Part shown: positions 7,477 through 16,947 of the stretch, in pieces
Position numbering within the stretch: the stretch's first letter is position 1
Layout: every line of letters starts with the position of its first letter
Assembly: GCA_964441755.1 (NCBI GenBank)
Contig: CAYTVG010000021.1
Location: forward strand, 1 to 59,102
Length of the DNA: 59,102 bases
Origin: JAUMBM01 sp964441755
GTDB taxonomy: Bacteria; Bacteroidota; Bacteroidia; Chitinophagales; Saprospiraceae
Reading direction: 5' to 3'
Made by a program: the position numbers and the translations under genes
The notes under the pieces: model-generated
Told to the model about the DNA's origin: nothing
Databases searched by the model: none
The model's input: only the letters and a program-made list of their open reading frames with translations

Positions 7477-8937
7477 ATGACTGACAGTGCTCAAATAACG
7501 GCAATTCTAAACAGCTCCCCCAGTGTAGAGCTGCTCCGCCTGCGCAACCGGGAGGCCATCCTCGTTTTTCTGATCAACACCTTCGCCAACAGGCAGGGAG
7601 CTGTGGGGGCCGAACAAATGCACAGCCAACTGGCCGATTACCTCGAGTTCAGACAAATTGAGCGGGACGAGGACGGGGCGCTGGAGGTCTTTGATACCTA
7701 CGAAATCAAAGCCAAAAAATATATTCAGCACTGGACTGACCGGGGCTTTCTGACCAACTACCAGGACGAACGCGGAGATGTTTACTATGAACTCTCGTCC
7801 TATGCCAGCAAAACGATCGACTGGCTCAGCAGCCTCAAAAAGGAGGAGTACGTAGGTACAGAATCCAAGTTTAAGAACATTTTCAGCTTGCTGAAGGAAT
7901 TGGTTGAATTTTCCAATGATGATGTGGAGACGAGAATACGGCTGCTGGAGGAAAAGCGGGACGAAATCGACCGACAGTTGGCACAGCTACGCTCCGGTGA
8001 AGATGTCAAGGTGTTTGAAGCCTTTGAAATAGTACCTCGCTTTAAGCAGCTGAACCAGTCAGCCAAAGAATTGCTCTCCGATTTCAAAGAGGTAGAGGAC
8101 AACTTCAAGGAAATCACCCGCACTATCTACCAAAAACACGCGGAAGGCAGCTTGTCTAAAAGCGACATTTTGGCGTTTGCCTTCGATGCACTCGATGAGA
8201 TCAAAGATAGCCAGCAGGGGAAGAGCTTTTATGCCTTTTGGTCGTTTTTGCTCAACCCGGGACTTCAGGACGAATGGGAAAAGCTTACCCATGAGCTTTA
8301 CAGTATGCTGGCGCACAAGGGGATTCCGGTGCAGGACCTTTTTTTGAAAAGCATGAAAATGCAGCTGCATAAGGCCGGTCAGCGGGTGTACAAGGCCAAT
8401 GATAAAATGGCCGACAAACTAAGTCGTATCATCCGGGAGAGTGAAGCCTCTAAGGCGGCAGCTACCAAGCAGATTATTCAGGACATCAAAAAATCGCTCC
8501 TGGCACTGAGCAAGCAAGGGCGCATACCGGAGCTGACGATGGAGCTGGAGCTGGGCGTGGAGATTAGCATCCCCTTCGAGCGTAAACTTACCCTCGAGCT
8601 GTCGGAGGAGCAGACTTACCAGGCTCGCCCTCGGCTGGCAGAAGAAGACCTCAGTCAGGCGGGTCAGCTCAACAGGTTATTTGCGCATGCTGCCATCGAC
8701 AAAGAGCTGCTGCGAAAACGCATCCGGGCTCTGCTGCGGGAGCAGTCGCAGCTTACTTTAAAAGATGTCATTGATCAGGCAGGGGGGCTGCAGCGGGGGC
8801 TACCCGAATTGTTTGGCTACATGAGCATCGTACGCGAATTTCGGCATACGGTCAGTGCAGAGCGCAGCCAGCGTATAGTGTTCAACAAGGCGCTGAACAA
8901 ATCTATTCTGATTCCCGAAATTATCTTTACCACATGA
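7477..8937 (+). CDS. jetA: Wadjet subunit JetA (DUF3375, MukF/kleisin-like)
   Basis: 486 aa from ATG 7477. The opening segment, with PSVELLRLRNREAILVFL, is the DUF3375 signature of JetA, the kleisin-like subunit of Wadjet that bridges the SMC heads and binds JetB. The remainder is mostly helical and charged, with coiled-coil-like stretches around residues 150-200. The frame is open upstream to 7270, but that part would cross the promoter element and palindrome and is not JetA-like, so the later ATG was chosen. The stop overlaps the jetB start by 4 bp (ATGA), indicating translational coupling. First gene of a four-gene operon that restricts circular plasmid DNA. Confidence 0.9.
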   Translation: MTDSAQITAILNSSPSVELLRLRNREAILVFLINTFANRQGAVGAEQMHSQLADYLEFRQIERDEDGALEVFDTYEIKAKKYIQHWTDRGFLTNYQDERGDVYYELSSYASKTIDWLSSLKKEEYVGTESKFKNIFSLLKELVEFSNDDVETRIRLLEEKRDEIDRQLAQLRSGEDVKVFEAFEIVPRFKQLNQSAKELLSDFKEVEDNFKEITRTIYQKHAEGSLSKSDILAFAFDALDEIKDSQQGKSFYAFWSFLLNPGLQDEWEKLTHELYSMLAHKGIPVQDLFLKSMKMQLHKAGQRVYKANDKMADKLSRIIRESEASKAAATKQIIQDIKKSLLALSKQGRIPELTMELELGVEISIPFERKLTLELSEEQTYQARPRLAEEDLSQAGQLNRLFAHAAIDKELLRKRIRALLREQSQLTLKDVIDQAGGLQRGLPELFGYMSIVREFRHTVSAERSQRIVFNKALNKSILIPEIIFTT

Positions 8938-9515
8938 ACAGCCTAGAAAAAAATATAAAGCCCTATTCGAAGGCCGTGGTACGCCTCCTGAAAACACCCG
9001 TGGAGCGGACGGCATCGGTATGGCAGGATATCCTCAACTACCAACAGGAGATACAGGACTACATCAGTCAGCTGGGGCTCGAACTGGTGGTGCGCAAAGA
9101 TGAGGGCTTTGCCTTCGTACGGCAGTTTGAAGACAGCGAAGGCAATACCCTGGGTCTGGTGGCGCGACGACCGCTGGGGTTTGAAGTGTCGGTAATCCTC
9201 ATCGTCCTGCGGCAGTTGCTGGAGGAATTTGACAGCAACCCCACCCAGTTTCAGGTGGCCGAGCGCTTCATCACCAATACCGAAATCAAAGAGGAATTGA
9301 CGCTCTTTTTTCAGGAGGGCTACAACCGTCTTCGTTTCACCAAGGAGTTGGATACTTTCATTGCCCGGGTAGTCGACCTGGGCTACCTGAAAGAAATCGG
9401 CACGAAAGATCAGGAAATCACCTACCAGATTCACCGCATCATCAAGGAAAAGGTTTCGCTGGACGTGCTGAAAGATTTTCAGGAAAAACTACAGGCCTAT
9501 GTTGAGTCTGTTTAG
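8934..9515 (+). CDS. jetB: Wadjet subunit JetB (DUF4194, MukE/KITE-like)
   Basis: 193 aa, the usual size for JetB. It is a winged-helix KITE protein of the DUF4194 family, shown by the central GLVARRPLGFEVSVILIVLR and FITNTEIKEELTLFF segments. In Wadjet it binds the kleisin JetA and helps load the SMC motor on DNA. It starts inside the jetA stop (ATGA), and its end overlaps jetC by 17 bp. No key element appears missing. Confidence 0.9.
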   Translation: MNSLEKNIKPYSKAVVRLLKTPVERTASVWQDILNYQQEIQDYISQLGLELVVRKDEGFAFVRQFEDSEGNTLGLVARRPLGFEVSVILIVLRQLLEEFDSNPTQFQVAERFITNTEIKEELTLFFQEGYNRLRFTKELDTFIARVVDLGYLKEIGTKDQEITYQIHRIIKEKVSLDVLKDFQEKLQAYVESV

Positions 9516-12500
9516 TACACATTCCGATAAGGCGGGCTTCCGGCTTCAGCACATGGAGGTGTACAATTGGGGTACCTTCCACGACCGCATTTTCAGAATC
9601 AGCCCGCAGGGGAATAATTCGCTGCTCACAGGGGCCAATGCTTCCGGTAAGAGTACCTTCATCGATGCCCTGCTGACCCTGTTGGTGCCGGTCAAAAAAA
9701 TACGCTTTTACAACCAGTCTTCAGGGGTGGATAAAAAGGGCGACCGCACCGAGGAGACCTATGTGCGCGGCAACTACGGCAACATTCAACGGGAGGGGGA
9801 GCTAAGCACTACGGCACAGACCCTGCGCGATAAGTCGACGCATTCCATCCTGCTGGCCTCTTTTGCCAATACCGACCAGAAAGAAGTCACGATCTTCCAG
9901 CTTCGCTGGTTTTCCAACGGCGAACTGCGGCGGGCTTTTGGCCTCGGCCATGTCGGGCTTCATATCGAACAGGATTTCAGCGAGTTTGATGCTAAAGGCA
10001 ATTGGAAAAAACGCCTGGAAAAGAAGTACAATGCGGGCGGCAATAAGCGGAAAATTGAATTTTTTGATGGCCCCACAGCCTATGCAGAGCGCCTCGCGCA
10101 GCTGCTGGGTATGCGCTCCACCAAAGCCCTGAGCTTGTTCAATCAGGTAGTAGGGGTGAAGGTGCTCGACGACCTGGATGATTTTATCCGGACCAATATG
10201 CTGGAGGAGCAGGATGCAGAGGCAGCTTTCAGGCAACTCAAGGAGAGCTTTCTGACCCTCATGGATGCCAAAACGAATATTGAAAAGGCTAAGGAACAGA
10301 TTGCTCAACTGGAGCCTGTCTGCGCAATCGCGGAGGAACTGGAAGCTATGCTCACGGAGCTTCGTCAATTGGCTGCTTCGAAGGAGATGGCGGCCTATTG
10401 GTTTACCCAAAAGGAGGCCGAACTGGCCGCGCTGGAGCTGGAAAAATGCCTCGCATTGCTGGAGACTATCCGGCAGCAGCTCAGGGAGCTGGACGACCGC
10501 AAAGCTGCCATGGAGGAGGATAAGGCCGACCTGAAGCTACAGATTAAAGCCGACGAAACCGGCAACCGGATAGAACAGCTCAAACGGGAAATCGCCCAAC
10601 TGGAGAAGAGCCGGGAGGAGCGAAAAAACAGGCTGGACAAGTATAATCGCTACGCTGCCAAAGTCGGGCTTGCCACAGATCCCGGTCGGGAAACTTTTGA
10701 ACAAAACCGGGAACGGGCCGCACAACTGCTCGGGACACTGGAGCAGGAGCGCCAGGATAATACCCGAAGGGCCACCTTACTGGAACAGCAGCAGGGGGAC
10801 TTGAGCCGGAAAATGGCGGAGCTGGAGGCTACCGCCGAAAGGCTCAGAAAGAATAAGAACAATATTGCCGGCCGGGAGGCCGAGATCCGGGATGATATCC
10901 TGGCCATCACGGGTGCTTCGCGGGAGGAGATTCCTTTCATTGGCGAGCTGATACGGGTACGGGAGTCAGAACAGGCCTGGGAGTTGTCGGCCGAAAAGAT
11001 TTTGCACCACCTGGCGCTGCGGCTGATTGTGCCGGAGGCTTTTTACACCCGGGTCAATGACTATGTGAATACAACCCACCTGCGCGGGCGCATAAGCTAC
11101 CAGCGCTATCGCGGCTTTACGCCCGTAGGCAGACAGCTGCGGCAGCCCCCGGCGGCTAATGCCCTCGTTCACAAACTGGCGTTTAAGCCCGGAAGTAGCT
11201 ATGGGGACTGGCTGGAGGAGCTGATCAGCACGCAGTACGATTATGCCTGTGTGGAGGATCTGGCTGAGTTTGCCCGCTACGAAAAAAAAGCCGTCACGCG
11301 GGAAGGCCTGATGAAGCTGGCTGACGGCAAGCACGAAAAAGATGACCGTCCGCACGTTTCCCGTAAGGAAAATTATGTGCTGGGCTGGGATAATAAGGAA
11401 AAACTGCGGCTCTTACAGCAGGAGCATAAGCAGTTGAAGGATCAGGAGCGGCAGGTCGAGAAAGATATTCGGGCACTGGAACAGCGCAACCGCAGTATTG
11501 CCGCCTCGCTGGAGGCGATTGCAGAGGTGCAAAAGCGGTATGCTGCTTATGAGGATATCGACTGGCAGCACTGTGCGGTACAAATCGAAGACAAAGAGCG
11601 ACAGCGGGTCGAGCTGGAGAGAACCAGCAACCGGGTGCAGGTTTTACAACAACAGCTCAGGGAGCTGGAGAGCCGCCTGTCGGCCTTACAAAATGAGCAT
11701 ACCCAAAAACAGCGCGAGCTGTTCAGTGCAGAGGCCCGGGAGAAGGAAGTCAGCCAGAAATTGCAAGAGCGCAGAACCCAACTGCAGGCCATGGGTGTGC
11801 AGGACACTACCGCTTTTGAGCAGGCTCATCCCGATCTGCTGCGCGTGACCTACGCCACGATCGACGCGCAGCAGCGAAGCTTTTGGGAGGAGCTGATGCA
11901 GAGGCAGTCCGGCCTGGAGCAGCACCGTCGCAGACGGGAGGATGAAGTGAGGATCAAGATCAACAAGTTCAAGCAGCCTGCGGAAGACATCACCCTGAAA
12001 TACAAAGACTGGCGGGCAGATGTCAGCCGGCTGCCAGACTCCACCATGCTCGAATTTATCGGGGAGTATCAGCGCATGTACCAACAGTTGGTGAACGACA
12101 ACCTGCCGCGGTTTGAGAAAAAATTTAACGACTATCTGCAGGAGACCATCACCAATAAGGTAGGTGATTTCCGGATGTTTTTCAAAAACTGGGAAGATTC
12201 GATCAAAGAGAACATCCGCCTGCTCAATGAGTCCTTGCGGGGAATAGACTTTCGGGATAAGGATTTCAGGACCTACATACAACTGATGGCTCCCTGGCGG
12301 ATAAATGATGAAGTAAAGGAATTTCGGAACCTGCTGGACAAAGCCATGCCTGAAATCCGGCTAATGGAGACCTCGGCAGATGCCCGGAGATACCATTTTT
12401 ACAACCACATAGAGCCCCTGATTCAGCGGCTCGACCGGGAGGACTGGCGCAACAGGGTCATGGATGTACGGGCCTGGTACAGCTACAAGGCGGAGGAGTT

Positions 12501-12897
12501 TTATCAGGAAACCGGCGGCAAGTACAAAACCTATGAGCACATGGGGCAGTTGTCGGGGGGCGAAAAAGCCCAGCTTACCTACACCATACTGGGCTCGGCC
12601 ATTGCGTACCAGTTTGGCCTTACCAAGGAAGGTTTGCAGACTCATTCATTCCGGTTCATTGCCATCGATGAGGCCTTCAAAGCGCAGGATGAGGACAAGG
12701 CGCGCTACCTGATCACCCTGTGCAGGCAGCTGCATTTGCAATTGCTGGTGGTGACGCCCAGCGACAACATCCACATCGTGGAGCACGACATTTCCTATGT
12801 CCATTTTGTGGAGCGCAAGGAAGAAAAATACTCCTGGTTGTATGACATGCCGATAGAGCAGTTCCGGGAAGAGAAAGCCAACTACCTGAGCCAATGA
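9499..12897 (+). CDS. jetC: Wadjet SMC-like ATPase JetC
   Basis: 1132 aa, a MukB/SMC-like motor. The N-terminal head has Walker A GANASGKST near residue 47. Long heptad-rich coiled coils follow (about 260-500 and 650-810), with a hinge-like region between them. The C-terminal head has the ABC signature LSGGEKAQ near 1018 and Walker B FIAIDEAF near 1050. It extrudes DNA loops with JetA and JetB and presents small circular DNA to JetD. It overlaps jetB by 17 bp and jetD by 4 bp. All ATPase motifs are intact. Confidence 0.93.
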   Translation: MLSLFSTHSDKAGFRLQHMEVYNWGTFHDRIFRISPQGNNSLLTGANASGKSTFIDALLTLLVPVKKIRFYNQSSGVDKKGDRTEETYVRGNYGNIQREGELSTTAQTLRDKSTHSILLASFANTDQKEVTIFQLRWFSNGELRRAFGLGHVGLHIEQDFSEFDAKGNWKKRLEKKYNAGGNKRKIEFFDGPTAYAERLAQLLGMRSTKALSLFNQVVGVKVLDDLDDFIRTNMLEEQDAEAAFRQLKESFLTLMDAKTNIEKAKEQIAQLEPVCAIAEELEAMLTELRQLAASKEMAAYWFTQKEAELAALELEKCLALLETIRQQLRELDDRKAAMEEDKADLKLQIKADETGNRIEQLKREIAQLEKSREERKNRLDKYNRYAAKVGLATDPGRETFEQNRERAAQLLGTLEQERQDNTRRATLLEQQQGDLSRKMAELEATAERLRKNKNNIAGREAEIRDDILAITGASREEIPFIGELIRVRESEQAWELSAEKILHHLALRLIVPEAFYTRVNDYVNTTHLRGRISYQRYRGFTPVGRQLRQPPAANALVHKLAFKPGSSYGDWLEELISTQYDYACVEDLAEFARYEKKAVTREGLMKLADGKHEKDDRPHVSRKENYVLGWDNKEKLRLLQQEHKQLKDQERQVEKDIRALEQRNRSIAASLEAIAEVQKRYAAYEDIDWQHCAVQIEDKERQRVELERTSNRVQVLQQQLRELESRLSALQNEHTQKQRELFSAEAREKEVSQKLQERRTQLQAMGVQDTTAFEQAHPDLLRVTYATIDAQQRSFWEELMQRQSGLEQHRRRREDEVRIKINKFKQPAEDITLKYKDWRADVSRLPDSTMLEFIGEYQRMYQQLVNDNLPRFEKKFNDYLQETITNKVGDFRMFFKNWEDSIKENIRLLNESLRGIDFRDKDFRTYIQLMAPWRINDEVKEFRNLLDKAMPEIRLMETSADARRYHFYNHIEPLIQRLDREDWRNRVMDVRAWYSYKAEEFYQETGGKYKTYEHMGQLSGGEKAQLTYTILGSAIAYQFGLTKEGLQTHSFRFIAIDEAFKAQDEDKARYLITLCRQLHLQLLVVTPSDNIHIVEHDISYVHFVERKEEKYSWLYDMPIEQFREEKANYLSQ

Positions 12898-14084
12898 TCA
12901 GTCCGGCAGCCATACGCCAGAAAGCCGAGCGAAAGTATCCGGCCTATTTGCAGTCAATACTGCGCGGACAGCCCTTCATACGCCTCGAGATTCCGGGCGA
13001 AAAGCGCTACAACAAGACTTCGCTGGCCGAATTTGAGCGGGAGGTGAGGCAACTCATGAGCGCGTCCAGGGAAAAACTGGGCTATGGGTACACCATCAGC
13101 TACCAGCGTGTGAAGACCCGCTATCTGGGGGAGCAGGCATTGCCGGTGAGCATATATTTTGCCTCGGCGGCCGATTATGAGCAGTATCTGGGAAAAGTGG
13201 AGGAGGTGGCCCTGTTTCGCCTATGGAGTGCGCGCTTGCTGCATGAATTTGAGCCGCTCGCCGATTGGCTGATGCGCTACCCGCTGAAGGTGGTACAATA
13301 CGCGGCGGAGTGGGAGCGAATAATCGGTATCTGCCGGTACTTCAGGGCCAATCCGCGGCCGGGCCTGTACGTACGGCAACTACCTCTGGGCGTAGGTACA
13401 AAATATGTAGAACAATACCAACCGCTGTTGCGGGAACTGCTGGACATCCTGATAGCTGAGCACGTAGCAGTTGAGGAAAAGCAGTTTGAGCGGCGCTACG
13501 GCCTGCGCTACAGCGAGCCGCAGCTGCGCTTTCGCATGCTGGATGAAGCCATACGGCAGCAATATTTTTCCGGACTGGAAGACCTGGCGGTGCCTGTAAG
13601 TCAGCTGGACCGCCTGCGGCTGCCCGTAACGCGCGTTTTGGTTGTAGAAAACAAGACCAGCCTGTATACCGCCCTCAGCATACCCGACCTGCCCGGAACC
13701 ATGGTCATCTTTGGCGGCGGCTATGGCGTGCAGGTGCTGCGGGATCTGCGCTGGCTGGCGCAGGTAGAGAAGCTGCTGTACTGGGGCGACATCGACGCCC
13801 ACGGCTTTGAGATACTGTCGCAGTTCAGAAGCTATTTCCCGACGGTCAGGAGCGTCATGATGGATGAGGCCACCTTCGGAGCCTTTTTCGAAGGCGATGC
13901 CGGCCTGCCGACAGCAGAGAAAACCGGCTTACACCTGAGCAATGCTGAGCTGGCCATGTACCGGACCGTGGTGCGCAACCACTGGCGGCTCGAGCAGGAA
14001 AAAATACCGCAGGCGTATGTAGAAGACTACTTGCAGCGGGCTTTGTTCCCTGCAACCGACCCGACTGAGCAATCGGAGGTTTAG
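12894..14084 (+). CDS. jetD: Wadjet nuclease JetD (DUF3322/DUF2220, Toprim-like)
   Basis: 396 aa. The N-terminal half is the DUF3322-type DNA-binding region. The C-terminal DUF2220 Toprim domain shows its acidic residues in VLVVENKTS (about 247-255) and WGDIDAHGF (about 296-304). JetD is the endonuclease that cuts plasmids held by the JetABC motor. Its ATG overlaps the jetC stop. It converges on the next gene with only 13 bp between stop codons. With the whole set in order and motifs intact, this is a type I Wadjet operon likely to be functional. Confidence 0.92.
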   Translation: MISPAAIRQKAERKYPAYLQSILRGQPFIRLEIPGEKRYNKTSLAEFEREVRQLMSASREKLGYGYTISYQRVKTRYLGEQALPVSIYFASAADYEQYLGKVEEVALFRLWSARLLHEFEPLADWLMRYPLKVVQYAAEWERIIGICRYFRANPRPGLYVRQLPLGVGTKYVEQYQPLLRELLDILIAEHVAVEEKQFERRYGLRYSEPQLRFRMLDEAIRQQYFSGLEDLAVPVSQLDRLRLPVTRVLVVENKTSLYTALSIPDLPGTMVIFGGGYGVQVLRDLRWLAQVEKLLYWGDIDAHGFEILSQFRSYFPTVRSVMMDEATFGAFFEGDAGLPTAEKTGLHLSNAELAMYRTVVRNHWRLEQEKIPQAYVEDYLQRALFPATDPTEQSEV

Positions 14085-14097
14085 GGCATATTTCGTG

Positions 14098-15660
14098 TTA
14101 CATCACCAACAACAGAATCTCCTTGTCCTCTATGTGGTGGGTTTCCTGGCGGATTCGCTGCTCCCAGGGCAGTTCCCCGGCGGATTTTTTCTCGAACAGC
14201 ACCAGATAGCCCCGCTTTTGGCCCAGCTTGTCCATGTAGCGGGCCAGTTGTTGCAGGCCTTGAGGCTGGGAACGTGCGTCATGGTGCATCTTGATCTCGA
14301 TGGGGATGACCTGTCCCTTCCAGAACACCGCCAGATCGGTGCGTCCGTTGCCCACGGCCATTTCCCGCTCAATGCGCCCGCCGCCGTTGATGACGCGCTG
14401 CAGAAAGGCCATCAGCAGCAACTGGTGGCCCGCCTCCTTGTACTGGAAGCGCTCCAGCCAGGATTCGGAATTCCAGCGGTAAAAATCGGCGAAAGCAGCC
14501 AGCAGCTTGTCCATATCCAACGAGCCGTCCGGCCGGAGATACCAGGCCGTCAGGGCGACATCTGAGTCAATACCCTGCTGCAGAGAGGAGTTCAGAATGC
14601 GGGTGATGATTTCCCGGTAAATGGGATTGGCAAAGCGGATAGGGCTGCTGCCCGTGATGATGCCGAGGTCGCGGCAGTAGCGCAGGGCATCGTCGAAGCC
14701 GTCGAAAGCCGGCGCCTCGCCGGTGATGATGCTCATGACGATAGGTCGCACGCGGGGCTCATCAATCTTATCGGCCAGACTGTCGAGATGTGTCTGCCGC
14801 TGCTCGATGAGGCGCTCTTTAGCGATATCGACCATGTCAGGACAGATGGGCCGGGCATAGTCGTTTTTGAGCAATTCTCGTACGATTTCATTTGCCAGCG
14901 CATTGGTCAGCCAGGGCTGGCCGCCGCCGTATTCGTAGATTTTTTCAAAAACTTCGGGTGAAAAAACCTGCCCGGTGTCCGCTGTGTGCTGATCCAGCAG
15001 GTCGCGCACTTCCTCTCTGGAAAAAATCGGCAAAAAGAAGGATTTTGCCTTGATATTGAATGGGGAGCCCGCGCCGATGGAAGGATTATCGGCACGCGCG
15101 CGCAGGCGATACTCGCGGATATCGCGCAGCCCCACGAGGGCCACCGACTGCGGGAAACTATGCGGGCGAGTCTGAAAGCCGTCGCGCAACTGCCGCAGGG
15201 TAGAGATGAGCACATCGTCGTATAGGGAGTCTACCTCATCCAGCAGGAGTACGAGGGGCTTGTTGAGGGAGCGACACCAATCAGTCAGGTATTGGCGGAA
15301 CAACTGCGGGCTTGGTGCGTAAGCATACGGATCCGGGGGCATCTGCCCTTCATCAAGGAATACGGCAGCTGTTTGATAAAGCGAACGGATAAATACTTCA
15401 TTGGCATCCTCGACTGAGATGCTGGGGTAGCCCGCAGATTCCAGCGAGCAGACAACCGAAACATACGCCCCCTCGCGGTTGAGCCGGTGAGCCAGTGCGT
15501 GCAGAAATGTGGTCTTCCCTGTCTGTCGGGGGGCATATAGCACGAAATACTGCTGCACTTCGATCAAATGAAGGATATCGGCGTACAAATTCCTGAACGG
15601 ATCCACCATGTAGTGTCTTTCGGGTACGCACAGTCCGGTCGTGTTGAAGAAGCGTCTCAT
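14098..15660 (-). CDS. AAA ATPase-like protein with C-terminal PD-(D/E)XK domain
   Basis: 520 aa. The N-terminal ATPase domain resembles the AAA_35 group: Walker A APRQTGKTT (43-51) and Walker B LVLLLDEVDS (about 132-141), followed by a winged-helix-like region. The C-terminus carries a nuclease-like motif set: GRTD (D442) and IPIEIK (E455, K457). The plan is the same as in the four copies upstream (ATPase plus PD-(D/E)XK) but the sequence is a different family. It is convergent with jetD. Function is not established. A TATATTTG element ends 4 nt before the ATG, suggesting a leaderless transcript. Confidence 0.8.
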   Translation of the reverse strand: MRRFFNTTGLCVPERHYMVDPFRNLYADILHLIEVQQYFVLYAPRQTGKTTFLHALAHRLNREGAYVSVVCSLESAGYPSISVEDANEVFIRSLYQTAAVFLDEGQMPPDPYAYAPSPQLFRQYLTDWCRSLNKPLVLLLDEVDSLYDDVLISTLRQLRDGFQTRPHSFPQSVALVGLRDIREYRLRARADNPSIGAGSPFNIKAKSFFLPIFSREEVRDLLDQHTADTGQVFSPEVFEKIYEYGGGQPWLTNALANEIVRELLKNDYARPICPDMVDIAKERLIEQRQTHLDSLADKIDEPRVRPIVMSIITGEAPAFDGFDDALRYCRDLGIITGSSPIRFANPIYREIITRILNSSLQQGIDSDVALTAWYLRPDGSLDMDKLLAAFADFYRWNSESWLERFQYKEAGHQLLLMAFLQRVINGGGRIEREMAVGNGRTDLAVFWKGQVIPIEIKMHHDARSQPQGLQQLARYMDKLGQKRGYLVLFEKKSAGELPWEQRIRQETHHIEDKEILLLVM

Positions 15661-15664
15661 AGTA

Positions 15665-15672
15665 CAAATATA
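15665..15672 (-). promoter_or_regulatory. -7 promoter element (TATATTTG) of the AAA/PD-(D/E)XK gene
   Basis: TATATTTG on the minus strand, 4 nt before the ATG at 15660; it matches TAnnTTTG. Confidence 0.5.
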
Positions 15673-15825
15673 CGTATTTTTGAGGGCTTCGGGCAGCTGT
15701 ATGCACCCTTGAAAAAAAAGAGGTCATCTCCGGCCGTAGAAGGGGGGCACTACTATGAGAAAGTTCGAAATAAGCTGACGTAAATCCACGTTCGGGTTTG
15801 ACAAACCACCTCAAACTGAAAGTAT

Positions 15826-16698
15826 CTACTTCCGCCTGAAAGTCCTGGCCGCTTTTTTCATGCCCTTTACGCGCACCAGATTATGCAGGTCGGTGAATCC
15901 CACAATGATATAGTAGAGTGCATCACTGAACAGGATGACCTGATAAACGTATTTCAACTCGCCCTCCGGATTTAATACCGTCGCCAAAATCTCATAGCCG
16001 GCGATATCATCCACCCTGATTTTGCGGATGTGCTCAATTTTTTGAACCTCAGCGGAATAAAGATTCCTGACCCGGTTGAGTGCAAACAACTTTTGGTCGA
16101 TCAGCCCATGCTCCTTGAATGACTTGGTGACCAACAACATATCTTTGTCATCCGCTACGGCCGGCACATGGCCGTCAGCGGTGAAAAGCATGATCATTCC
16201 CGAGGCGTTGCCCAATACGAGCCCGGTAGCAGAAGCATCGATGGTGAAGTCGAGCAAATCCTGAGAATCCGTCGTTTCTTCGACCTCATAGCGGATGGTT
16301 CGCAAGGATTTTTTTACCGCAGCGGCAAGATCTTTAAAATCAGCAGGGCAGGCACAACTGATGATGATAGTCTCCGTGTCACTGCCAAAAACCAGCATGT
16401 ACTTGTGGTAGGTTTGCCCATTATTCGACTGCTTACCGTCCGTAAAAATCGCAGGCATCCCCTCGATAACCCGATTTTCAATGCGGCTCACCCGCACCCC
16501 CCTTTCCAGCAGATTTTCCTTGGTGATTCCTTCTGAAATCTCCGAAAACGGGCAGGCCATATTCACCACCATGATGGAGGAATTCGTCTCCACCTGCTGA
16601 AAACCAAAAAAATTGTCGGCCTTGGTAAAACCCGCCGGCGGAATCATACTGATGTTTGTCCCTTTGACAGCCTGATGAACGGGGAGCTTCGTTTTCAT
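15826..16698 (-). CDS. Uncharacterised protein (possible PsbP/DcrB-like fold)
   Basis: 290 aa, no signal peptide or membrane segment. The N-terminal half alternates short beta-like strands: IPPAGFTKADNFFGF, an MVVNMACP segment, AIFTDGKQ, YHKYMLVFG and AVKKSLRTI. This recalls PsbP/DcrB-like domains, which are small beta sandwiches that often contain the 'FxG...sIxV' and 'A...L.tI' elements. The second half (about 150-285) looks like another alpha/beta domain repeating the theme (GHVPAVADDKDMLLVTKSF, YQVILFSDALYYIIVGF). No catalytic motif is visible. The fold call is an inference; the function is unknown. Confidence 0.6.
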   Translation of the reverse strand: MKTKLPVHQAVKGTNISMIPPAGFTKADNFFGFQQVETNSSIMVVNMACPFSEISEGITKENLLERGVRVSRIENRVIEGMPAIFTDGKQSNNGQTYHKYMLVFGSDTETIIISCACPADFKDLAAAVKKSLRTIRYEVEETTDSQDLLDFTIDASATGLVLGNASGMIMLFTADGHVPAVADDKDMLLVTKSFKEHGLIDQKLFALNRVRNLYSAEVQKIEHIRKIRVDDIAGYEILATVLNPEGELKYVYQVILFSDALYYIIVGFTDLHNLVRVKGMKKAARTFRRK

Positions 16699-16757
16699 TG
16701 TTCTCTACTAAGTTGATAAACCGCATCCGCCACTGGCAGATATGTTAATGAATGACG

Positions 16758-16829
16758 GAGAGAGGAACTTGATTTGCAGAAATTTAGTTCCTTTTTTTTG
16801 TGAATTGTAAATATGTAAGTTGTTTTCAT
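16758..16829. repeat. Dispersed hairpin repeat, copy 1
   Basis: A 72-bp sequence that recurs at 18872-18943. Its core (16764-16791) folds as GGAACT/AGTTCC with an inner ATTT/AAAT stem, and is followed on the plus strand by eight T (16792-16799), the form of an intrinsic terminator. Here it lies upstream of the minus-strand gene starting at 16698, with no plus-strand gene ending before it. Confidence 0.6.
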
Positions 16830-16947
16830 GCATCCTGTATTGCAATTTTTGCCAGCGACACAGGAGATCTTCTCGCGCATAAAGGGGGCGCTGCCAACCT
16901 GGCCGCGCTTAGGCTGCTAAGGGCCGGGAGGGCACAGAAAGTATCAT

